Under the pieces are notes generated by a model. The model was given only the letters and a program-made list of their open reading frames with translations. It was not told the origin of the DNA and searched no databases. Source: Leishmania mexicana MHOM/GT/2001/U1103 (lineage: Eukaryota; Euglenozoa; Kinetoplastea; Trypanosomatida; Trypanosomatidae). Taken from it: a stretch of 64,000 nucleotides of DNA. Each line of letters opens with the position of its first letter. The stretch's first letter is position 1. The stretch lies in contig NC_018324.1 in NCBI RefSeq assembly GCF_000234665.1, forward strand, positions 677,501 through 741,500. Direction: 5' to 3'. Made by a program: the position numbers and the translations under genes. Below are positions 29,085 to 37,935 of the stretch, in pieces.

Positions 29085-31023
29085 TGCCACCTCCTGGTGG
29101 CATCAGTGAGGTTGCAGCTGCTCGGTGAATCAGCAAGCGCTTGCGAGCGGCTTTCCAGGTGCTCTCAGTTGTGGTTGCCCCTCTCCTTTTCTTGCGGATT
29201 GTTCAAGCAGTGGGTATCGTTATCGATTGGCACGTCTGCGTCGGTGTGGGTGTGCGAGAGTAGGGCATGGAATGCCTGAACGGGGAAACGACGAATCGTG
29301 CGCGACCCGCGAGCACCAGTGTGCTCGGTTGCTCTTTCGCCGTGATGCAAGAACGTGCGTGTGGGCGCGTGTGTGTTGCCGACGTGTGCATCACAGCACA
29401 GCCCAGGCGAGGAGTGAGGAGAGGTACAGCTGCCGAGCCGATCGAAACGCAACAACAAAAAATAAAAGGAGAAGGAGAGTTGGACTGGAAACAGAGATGC
29501 GACATCAGCCCCGCTTTGGCGTTATGGTTGCTTAGGGGTGTGCTCTCACACAAATGCGGTCCTACAGAAGGGGGAGGGGGCAAACATACTAAAAGTGAAG
29601 CACGCCAGAAATTCCTGCGACCCACAGCGCTTGCAAGCATCGAAACTGGTCGCGGCAGTGCAACATGCATGGAGGGATCACGGCAGCAAAATGCGCGGCT
29701 TGTCGCCTCCGTATGTTTACCTTCTTTTTACCTCACCCATTTTCTGTCGCGGATATCGGCCCCTTACTTGAGCGGACTTTCAGAAAACCGCAGCGCGTCA
29801 GCCTCATCGCCTTTCCCTGCCATTAACCCAGACAGGGACACCCAAGGGCACATGCACGAGCCGGTGACCCTTGGCAAAACAGTAAAGGAACTAATCACCA
29901 ACGCATCCCGGCAAGAGAGAGTGAGCGGCATCGCTTCATCGCACACAGGCGCACAAGCATGTCCTCGTGCACGTGCAAAGTCGATCGAGCTCGCAAGTGC
30001 GGCGCGAGGTGTGTGCGACAAAGGCCCGCGTGCCTCCGTTTTTCCTCCTCCCTGCGAATCTCTTTTGTACGTCCCGCACTCACACACCCACACACGCGCG
30101 TCATTCGACATGCGAAGAGCCGCAAGGCGGGAGACAAGCGGAAAAATGGTACAGATTACGATTGTGGCACACGTCGGCAAACGTACGAAGAGAGACAAGC
30201 ACATTCGCAAAACGCGCACACACACCTACGAAATACTGCCCCCATACACAGGCAGAAGCGCACTACACCGATGATCCCACAGTACGACTCCACTCGAGAT
30301 CGTATAGCGCTCTTCGCCGTCTGAGTCGCAGCAGCGTGTGGAGGGGGAGGGGTAGCGGCACGCGTGAGAATCATCCCAGCAGCAAGGAGGCGAGAACAAT
30401 CTCTGCAAAAGTGAATAATGGTTGGGAGATGTTCTGAGAGATCGAGAAGACGGATGGGCAGGGCCATCCAAGAGGATGGGGGAGGAGGAGGACAGGGGGA
30501 CTACTATCTACCAAAACAAACGAAGCGGAGAGCCCGATACGCACACGAGAAATCGCAATACAGCACACAAAAAAAATCACGCAAAAGAACGGTGTCAGTG
30601 CAAGGAAAGAGGGCACAGATGAGCGCGCCTTTTGCCTTTCGAGCAGCGAAACGGGGCAAGTGAAACCCAAGAGAGGGAGAGAGGGAGGTGGCAAGGCAGC
30701 CCGAGAGTAGAGTAGGGTGACGACATCAGCGGAGGACGGTGAAAAAAAAAAGGAAAGCAAACACGCAGGAGTCAGCAGCAGGAAAAAAAAGCGCAACGAG
30801 AAGACGAAGCGGGTGTGGAAGAGCATCATGGAAAAGGATGACGAAAGTGCACCACACACTCATCTGTGATGTCAGAAAGATGGGGGAAGCGCGCATGAAG
30901 AAGGTTAGGCGACTGGAGAACATTAAAAACTCGCATGGAGAGGTAAAAGGGGGAAGAAGACGGGGGTAGCGCCTCACCTACCGAGAGAGACCTACAGAAT
31001 CGTAAAGATGGCAGTGTGTGTGT

Positions 31024-31050
31024 GTGTGGGGGGGTGAGGGGGGAGGGGGA
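31024..31050 (+). other. G-rich tract with quadruplex potential
   Basis: Runs of seven, six and five G separated by one to three bases follow a GT repeat. The G-rich strand is the template strand, so the transcript is C-rich here. Fold potential is inferred from sequence only. Confidence 0.5.
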
Positions 31051-31421
31051 GCCAAGCGAGAAAGACGCGCGTATGTGCTCCAACGAGGAGCAGAGCGGCA
31101 AGTAATATAAGGGAGGGGGGAGGAAGTGAGCAGTACATCCACAACTTCGAGCCGGTGAAACCCCATCAGCCAATAGAAGCAAGAAAACGAAAGAAAAGGT
31201 CACGAATGCATGCGTGCGAAGGTGCCGCGTACCACCCCCTCACCCCTTCCATCTTCCGCGGCTTTTACTTCCCGACTCCTACGTGACGCTCGCTTTCAGT
31301 TTTGTGTTGCTCGATTCAGCAGAAAGAGGGGGAAAAGGCAAATTCGCGTTCACCCAGATGCGCTGCGGTAACAGGGCGCATGCCAGACACACACAGAGAG
31401 AGAGCAGCACGCGTAGGCATG

Positions 31422-31435
31422 AATATATATATATA
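31422..31435. repeat. (AT)n microsatellite
   Basis: Seven AT units followed by further T/A/C/G alternation (catgtacgtatgcatat). The local AT richness contrasts with the surrounding sequence. Confidence 0.85.
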
Positions 31436-31818
31436 CATGTACGTATGCATATATTGAGTGAAGAAAACGGCAGCGACACACAACCATCCATCAGCTTGCT
31501 GAAAACCCTCATAAACTACCAGAAACGGAGACACGTATACACAGAGAGACAGATGGTCAAAGTGCAACGCTGAGGGGGTTGGAGGGCGACAAAGATGCAG
31601 AGAACACGCTGCCTTGCTGAAGTCTGCGGATGTTTATCGTTTCTTTGCGTGTGTTGGCGTTGCTGTGTCCAGGAAGGTCGGTAATGGGAGTCAATCATTT
31701 GCTTCAGCAACGTGAATAGTGTTCCCTGAAGTGGTGTGAATCGCCACGGTCTCGAGGAGACGCACAACAGCCATTTTCCTCTTTTTGAGAGGGAGGGGAA
31801 GGGGGGAATGATCGCGAC

Positions 31819-34437
31819 TTACATGCCTACGCAGCCGCCCGCGAGGCACTGAGTTGTCTTTTGCTTCTCCTGCTGCCCGATGATTATGCGGGTCGAAGAG
31901 GCAGACCTTTTCCCATGCTTGCGGTCCCTCCTCCTTTTCGACTGCGTCCGGCGGCTTTTCTGCGGCCGGCGGGGCTCCGACTGTGATACCTTCGGTTCGC
32001 GCGCCGTCGACCTCGATCGCGGTGGCCGGGACAGCATCACGGGCTCCCGCTCATGCGCTGATTTGTTGCCGGCTACCTCATTCTTGACTGCTCCTGCGCC
32101 TGTGGTCGGGGTCGAATATGGAGACCTTAATACGCACTCGTCCCCTGAGGACAGCGTCGCAGCGAACGGGGCGTTGTCGTGGCCGTTGGTTGTTGGCGCT
32201 GACGAAGCCGGCGCTTCTCTAGGCACCGCGCGCACTGTGAAGACCCCAGGGCTGCCATTTTCCCTAGGCCGTCGAAGCACGGGAGGTGAGCTGGGGCCGC
32301 TTTCGGACTCGCGCACCAGGGGCAACTTGGTTACAGGTTCAGCCGTCCTTGTCAATCGGTCGCCACCGCTGTTTGTGCCGGCGCTATCACCTTCCTTCAC
32401 GACGTTCATCTCCTTCTCCACTCGCAACGTCGGCTGCTGCGAAACGCCACCGGTACCTCCGTCTGTGACAGCGTCTCCGCGCGGCTTCGTAGCGACGCTG
32501 GGGGCCGTTGATAAGGGCAACGCACCGTCTTGCATCCTGGGGCCGGAAATGGTCGAGTGCCCGCCGCCCATCTTACCAGTTACGCCGTTGGCCTCACTGG
32601 AGCCTGTGTTAGGCGCTGCTGCCGAGCTTGTGTTCCGTGGAGAAAGGCAGCTGGGAGTCTTTCCCTTCGTGGGTTCACCCGCCTGTATCGATGCGCCCAA
32701 CACCGCGGTGCCGCCTAGCTCCGATGAGGACACTAGCTCGGCCCTTTTGGTCATCGGCGTCTGCAGATGGCCAGAGTGCGCTGCATCATCTTTCTTTTTC
32801 TCTTTGTGCACCGCCGAATCGACGTTGGATGAATTCAACAGTGTCCTATACTCTGTCTTCTTGCCGTGACGCGCAAGGGCTTGGCTACCGACTTCACCGA
32901 AGGCCTTCTGGTCACTTGGCTTTACCTCATTCTTTGCACCTACCGTAACTTCGCTGCTGCCGTTACCACAGGAGAAGGCTGTCTCACGTGATGGCTCTGT
33001 GCTGCTGTTAGCCTGCGGTGGCTGCTGCGCTTCCGAGGGCACGCTGCCGGCCGTCTGCTTCACGTTGGAAGCGTCTCGACTGTGCCTGAGCGTCGGGCTC
33101 GCCGCTGACTCGCCACAGGCAGAGACACTGGCACCGACGTTGTACAAGGCAACCATGGGTGGTATGAAGGACGCACCAGAGCGCTCGCTAACGTCGGACG
33201 TATGCAAGGCACTCGAGATGGCGTGTGCTTGCAGAGTCGCAGGCAGCACCGTCAACGGCTTGATAGTGCTCTCAGTGGCGGCACCGGCGCCACCGTCCGC
33301 ACCCGTGCTGCTTTCGAGCGGCGGGGCACTTTGCACAGCAGCGTCTTCGGGCTTCGAGGCAGTCGCGCCGTTGCTGTGCGGAGTCTGCGCCGCAGATAGC
33401 GCCGCACTGTCGCCCTCATGTCGCTGAAGCCAAAGGTGGAGTGAAAGAGAAGCGCGCACTGCCATGTCTACCGCTTTGCCATCTAGGTTGGAGAGCTGAA
33501 AGAGCGGCAAGCGTGTCGACGCGCCGCGAGGGATACGCAGCGTTGCTGTGCGATTGCCCGGCTTGGTTTTGCTGTTGGCCATGCCGTATTTGACCTGCGG
33601 CAGCATCGGAGTCGATGACGCTGACGAAAAACAGCCGTTGTTGCTGACGGGAGATGCTGGCTGTTGCTGCTGCTTCTGAGAAGCCGTCACCTCGTCTGAC
33701 AATGTCATCTTCGAGGTTACCGCGTCTCTGCCCTCGCCGTCCGCGTTGCTGTGGAAGAGTTTCAACAATAAGTCGTGGAAAGTGCGAGGAGAGCGTCTCT
33801 CCTTTCGCCCCTGTCGCTGATGTCGTTGTTGAGCTTTCTGTGACCGCTCTGAATTCAAGCGGAGTGCCTCCTCCGTGTCGGTGTCGTCCCGGTGGACGAA
33901 ATAGCCGGCGGAATGGATGCACTCCTTAGTGATGCTCTCCGCCTCATCCGTGCTTGTCGGGTTCGTCGCCTCCGATGAGTCATTTTCCCCATAGTGTGTT
34001 CCTACAACGAAGATGGGTACCTCGCCTAAGTCGGTGGTGGAGGCACCCCGCGCCGACCCCGTCAAGCCGCGTGCCTCGAGCACCTCCTCCATCCAGTGGC
34101 GCAAATTCAGCAGCGTCTTGCGATGGCGCACCGAGTAGACCAGAATGACGACGTCGCACTTGGCCAAATATGCAGCGCGATGCTCGCGAAAGGATGAGGC
34201 GCTGCTGCAGTCTGTGAAGATCAGTCGATACGGCTGCGCACCACAGTAGTCGACGCGGGTGTAAGAGTCTAGCAGCGTTGATTCATAACCGACCGACCGG
34301 GAAGGCTTCTCATGGTGGAGGTACTGCCGCAGCAACGCTGTCTTGCCGACCCTGGGGTCCCCCAGCACCACGACACGGATCTCTGGCATAAAGGCGCCTT
34401 CATCGGTGCTACACGGCATGGAGATGTCGCCTGTCAT
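31819..34437 (-). CDS. Atypical Ras-like GTPase with long disordered extension, 872 aa
   Basis: The N-terminal 150 residues follow the Ras fold order. The P-loop GDPRVGKT (26-33) is intact. The second beta-hairpin leads to LIFTDCSS (72-79), where the G3 motif DxxG has Ser in place of Gly. DVVILVYSV (95-103) is a normal beta-4. The G4 position reads VVGTHYGE (144-151) instead of NKxD. A nucleotide could bind through the P-loop, but guanine specificity and switch-II hydrolysis are doubtful. After residue about 240 the protein is a Ser/Thr/Pro/Lys-rich tail of more than 600 residues with basic clusters near the end (RPQKSRRTQSKRRRDRKHGK). It terminates in CLAGGCVGM: the last four residues CVGM fit a CaaX box with Met at X, with another Cys nearby. 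The ATG at 34435-34437 is used; the longer frame begins at GTG. The partner and pathway are unknown. Confidence 0.85.
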   Translation of the reverse strand: MTGDISMPCSTDEGAFMPEIRVVVLGDPRVGKTALLRQYLHHEKPSRSVGYESTLLDSYTRVDYCGAQPYRLIFTDCSSASSFREHRAAYLAKCDVVILVYSVRHRKTLLNLRHWMEEVLEARGLTGSARGASTTDLGEVPIFVVGTHYGENDSSEATNPTSTDEAESITKECIHSAGYFVHRDDTDTEEALRLNSERSQKAQQRHQRQGRKERRSPRTFHDLLLKLFHSNADGEGRDAVTSKMTLSDEVTASQKQQQQPASPVSNNGCFSSASSTPMLPQVKYGMANSKTKPGNRTATLRIPRGASTRLPLFQLSNLDGKAVDMAVRASLSLHLWLQRHEGDSAALSAAQTPHSNGATASKPEDAAVQSAPPLESSTGADGGAGAATESTIKPLTVLPATLQAHAISSALHTSDVSERSGASFIPPMVALYNVGASVSACGESAASPTLRHSRDASNVKQTAGSVPSEAQQPPQANSSTEPSRETAFSCGNGSSEVTVGAKNEVKPSDQKAFGEVGSQALARHGKKTEYRTLLNSSNVDSAVHKEKKKDDAAHSGHLQTPMTKRAELVSSSELGGTAVLGASIQAGEPTKGKTPSCLSPRNTSSAAAPNTGSSEANGVTGKMGGGHSTISGPRMQDGALPLSTAPSVATKPRGDAVTDGGTGGVSQQPTLRVEKEMNVVKEGDSAGTNSGGDRLTRTAEPVTKLPLVRESESGPSSPPVLRRPRENGSPGVFTVRAVPREAPASSAPTTNGHDNAPFAATLSSGDECVLRSPYSTPTTGAGAVKNEVAGNKSAHEREPVMLSRPPRSRSTAREPKVSQSEPRRPQKSRRTQSKRRRDRKHGKRSASSTRIIIGQQEKQKTTQCLAGGCVGM

Positions 34438-35744
34438 TCTCCTTTCTTCTCGCTGAGGAGGAACCTCCACGTCTCCCTACGGTCTGGCTTTCCCCGACGA
34501 GCTCAACCGTCTTCGATGCGGCTCGTCTCCCCGCGCAGCTGTCCCCCTTCCCTCTCTGGGCCGGTGTGTACGTCCAAACGAGATACGCTCGTAGATTTTT
34601 TTTTCTTATTAGTATGATGAGTATTTTTTTTCCGTGAAGACTGCTGCACATCTAACGTGAGGAGATACACGCACGCGTACACGGCACACAGTGTAGACGC
34701 CGAGAGAGAAAGAGAGCTGCAAGTGAAAAGCAAACAGCGGCACAGAGGGCAAAGGCGGACACAAGCACGTACACAACAAAAACTTAGAGAGAGGGGGGAG
34801 GGAGGGAGATAGAGAGCGAGAGTGGTGTGGAGAAAGGAGAGGAAAGACGTTACAACGTGAATATACGCAATCTATGAAGCTAAGAGCACAGGCGAGCAAC
34901 GGCAACTAAACCAAAAGAAGCGAGAGGAGCTGAAGAACGAGCCAGAGGCGCCAAGAGAGAGGACGACCGGAAGAGGCAAGGAAAACCGCACCGCTATGTC
35001 TGCAGTTAGTAGCACCGATGGTATCTGATGCTGCTGACGTCGCGCCACCAAACGATCCACGCTAGTTCAACGGAAGTGGGGAATAGAGGGAGGAGATGAA
35101 GATGGAAAAGAAGCCGGAAAATACAAAAGAAAATAAAAGGAGAAGTGTGTGTGTGTGGGTGGGTGGGGGGTGCGTGTGTGCGTGTAGAGGGAGGGGAGTG
35201 GAGTGGCGGGGCGGCACAATACACCAACACACAGACTCGATTCACTTTTCGTTTCGATTTTTGCGCCCGTTCATTTGGCCTCTTTTCGTACGTTGAGCAC
35301 ACAAGCACGAATACGATCGCACAGACGGAGGGAGGGAGGCGAGGAAGTGCGGAGTCACAATCATGAAGCAAGCGAGCGAGTTGGCGTCTTCGGTGGTGCC
35401 CTGGTTTGCCCCTCCCTCGCTTGCAGAGAAGCTTTACGGTTACTTTCTTTTGTGCTTCCGTTGCCGAAGAAATGTCACACGCATGAACAACTATGCACCG
35501 CGGCGAGTGATGCAGCACGCGAAAACGACGAGCGGCTGTGTTTGGTTGAAGGTTCGCCCGTATATGGGGCGTTTACACCAAAGGGACGCTTGCAAAGGTG
35601 CGTGTGGAGGCAGCGGCTGCGTGTTTGCAGGCGTGCGCTATACATATATCGTCGGGAAGGCAGGGGTCTTCAGAGACCGAACGACTGCCTCCCCCCAACA
35701 AAAGAAAAGAATAGGGAAGAGGACGAAGTAGGACAAGTTTGAAG

Positions 35745-36150
35745 GAGAGGCGTGGCATCACCTCACAGCTGCAACCATTGCGACGGTCGCCAGCTGGCGC
35801 ATTCTCCTCAGGGTGGCGCAGGGCCACCCATCACGACGGAGTGATGACCGGTTGAGATAGGTCCCAGTCGCGTTGAAGCTTCGCCTATCATATGCGCGTT
35901 ACAGACGTATGAACTGTCGCAGGCTCACCCACCCCCCGGCACACCGTCATCCAGGACATGAACGCCGATATCACTAGTGCTACACACCACACGGACTTGA
36001 CTACGTCGTAGGTGCTTGACGGTGTCACCACCAGAGGTGGCTCGGCGCTGGCAGAGAGAGGGGCTGCCTGACTTTCACACCGAGCGGGAGCACTGAAGTC
36101 CTGACACAACGCACGCCGAGGCGTCCCCCCCCCCATCCGGGGGGATGGGC
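35745..36150 (-). repeat. Structured, non-repetitive island; possible degenerate retroposon (SIDER-like) or structured RNA
   Basis: This stretch stands out from the flanking low-complexity spacer. It holds a perfect 12-bp palindrome CGCCAGCTGGCG (35788-35799), a hairpin GGGTGGC/GCCACCC (35811-35829), an adjoining ATCAC/GTGAT hairpin (35830-35845) and, at the other end, a C-run with CCCATCC/GGATGGG pairing (about 36130-36148). Leishmania genomes carry hundreds of short degenerate retroposons (SIDER) in 3' UTRs, and this is a candidate by location and character only. I could not align it to a consensus. Confidence 0.3.
35888..36136 (-). CDS. Candidate small membrane ORF of 82 codons (doubtful)
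   Basis: The ATG at 36134-36136 opens an 82-codon frame with one hydrophobic stretch, VVKSVWCVALVISAFMSWMT, flanked by Ser/Ala/Pro-rich sequence. It lies in the structured island of the long spacer. A polypyrimidine tract exists upstream, but no conserved domain or signal peptide is recognised. It could equally be chance coding in a degenerate retroposon or UTR. Confidence 0.2.
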   Translation of the reverse strand: MGGGTPRRALCQDFSAPARCESQAAPLSASAEPPLVVTPSSTYDVVKSVWCVALVISAFMSWMTVCRGVGEPATVHTSVTRI

Positions 36151-36273
36151 GTTGAGTGGCGGTGAAACAAAAACATGCAAATGGTCAGTGCGCAGAGGCA
36201 CACACGCACACGAAAGAGGTGCAACGGGGAAATGGGGAGGCACTGGTGTCCACAACCCGACTCTCGCCGCACT

Positions 36274-36294
36274 GAGGGGGAGGGGGAGGGGGGA
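36274..36294 (+). other. G-rich tract with quadruplex potential
   Basis: Three runs of five to six G separated by single A bases on the plus (template) strand; the complementary strand is a C/T tract that could also serve as a polypyrimidine signal. Confidence 0.45.
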
Positions 36295-36820
36295 GAAACA
36301 GCACAGACACACACCAAAAAAAAAGTTTGCCGCAAAGCGTGAGAGAGGGAGAACTGGGAGACACTCATCGCCCAGGCAGCGTACATGAAACACTCGACAA
36401 GAAGGGCAGCACGAGCAGTGCACAACCACAAAAAACGAAGGCCTAAACACATCCCACAGACACGCAGAGAGGGTGAGCGGGATCAAGACGGCGACAAGCC
36501 AAGATAAGCCAAAAAAAGGGAAAGCATAAAAGAGCGGAACAACGCGCGAGCAAGATGAGGAGGACGAGCTGCACACACTCTACAAGAAACCTCAAGAAAT
36601 ACAAAGAGGGGCGAAACAGAACAAGAAAGCATGAAGCAAGCCATAGAATCGAGTTCGCGAACAATTGCGTCAGCGAAAGGCAACTAAGCAACGAGAAGGT
36701 GGGTGAGAGGGTGGAGATGAACATCGTGCAGGTGGGAGCGCCGAGAAGAACAGCAAGAATAGGAAAAAAAGCGGTCAGTGCTCACAAGCGCCTTTGCCTG
36801 ACCTGCTCGATAGAGAAGTG

Positions 36821-36822
<2 letters not shown>

Positions 36823-36851
<29 letters not shown>
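36823..36851. repeat. (GT)14 microsatellite
   Basis: Fourteen uninterrupted GT units followed by a G, one of the longest perfect dinucleotide runs in the window. Confidence 0.95.
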
Positions 36852-36964
36852 CACGTACGTACCCTCTGTTACTTTCCCGCTCGGGGACATCTCTTCCTTC
36901 GCGCCTCTCCTCTTTCGAGGAGCGGGAGTAGAAAAGAGTGAGAGCCAACGAGAGACGGTGCAAA

Positions 36965-36990
36965 GGGGGGTTGTGGGCGGGGGAGGGGGG
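36965..36990 (+). other. Four-run G-quadruplex candidate
   Basis: Runs of G6, G3, G5 and G6 separated by TTGT, C and A meet the usual four-run quadruplex pattern on the plus strand, which is the template strand for the gene cluster. Confidence 0.55.
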
Positions 36991-37935
36991 AAGCGGCAAA
37001 AGTAAAATGTGCTCGAGACGGGGAGGACCGCGTGAATGAGCCCGGGAGTGAGGAAAGGAAAAAGACCGCGCGCGCGCGTGTGCGCATGCATCTGTCTAGC
37101 TGTGTACTCCCTCAGCAGGCACTCTGTATATGACTATGCGTCATTGCTCGCTGCGCCAGTGACATCGAAATAGAAAGGGCGGCTGCCTCAGCACGCGGAT
37201 GCAGGGTGTGAGGGGGAGGGACGTGTACACTTGGAGAAGTTGACTGGAGAGAAGATCCTTTTTGTCCAGTTGCGTGTGCTCACATTCGCTTCTGCTTTCG
37301 AGCGTCTCGTGTGCTTTGCCTGGTGCGTAACACCGACACCCAACAGAGGCGTTACCATGCGGCGTCAAAGAAGGGAGCTGTGGTAGCTGGTAGCGGTGGT
37401 GATATGGTAGGAGGGTGGGGGGGTCAAGGAAATGGAGGGAGCGAGGAAAGAAAATGGCGATGCGGGCGATGTACCGTTTGAGCTGGGGAGAGAACGAGTC
37501 CCCGCTGCGCACGTGTACGCCCATGGTGCGCGTGTGTGAGAAAAGGGGGAGAGAGTAGAGAGAGAGAGGGAAAACCCCTCCCCTCTGCGCGCGCGCAAGG
37601 GCGCAGAGCAGCCGCAGCGCAAGCCTGGCCACGGAGATCACCACCACCTCCGTGCCCCACGCGTGGTCGCACAATACAGTGTCTTCTCTTTAACGCGACG
37701 TGATGCGGTCCCATGCTTGCATTTTTCTTTTTGCTCCTCCTTGGATGCAGTCCGATGTTGTCCACCACCAGAACAACTCAATGTACACCCAAACGCACGG
37801 AGACAGACAGGCAGACACGATTACAGCAGGATGGCCGCCCCTTTGCTTGGAAAAAGGGGGTGCGCTGCTTCTCTGTCTCGAGATGCCGCAGCTGCGCAGC
37901 GGGCACATCCTGTGTGCTCCCTCTGCCCTTTCACC

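Larger units (their letters stand above)
29085..31818 (-). other. 2.7 kb spacer between the GTPase gene and the MORN gene
   Basis: No protein gene is supported. Purine-rich plus-strand blocks dominate from about 30360 to 30970. There is a GT run leading into a G-rich stretch (about 31015-31050), and an AT dinucleotide run (31422-31435) unusual for this GC-rich DNA. The segment 29500-29960 is less repetitive, but open frames there have no domain-like content. Most of it is probably GTPase 3' UTR. Confidence 0.5.
34438..37935 (-). other. 3.5 kb spacer between the 877-aa membrane protein gene and the GTPase gene
   Basis: This is the longest spacer in the window. It contains low-complexity purine/pyrimidine sequence on both sides of a non-repetitive island (about 35745-36150) with several hairpins and an 82-codon frame. 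There is also a long GT repeat (36823-36851) and G-rich tracts (36274-36294, 36965-36990). Other open frames are Ser/Pro/Cys/His low-complexity and are not credited. Confidence 0.5.

Noticed and set aside
29267..30274. 335-codon plus-strand open frame in a spacer
   Set aside because: Arg/Thr/His low-complexity content through repeat sequence, opposite to all other genes, no recognisable domain.
31880..32869. 329-codon plus-strand open frame
   Set aside because: Antisense to the low-complexity tail of the GTPase gene; composition mirrors that tail.
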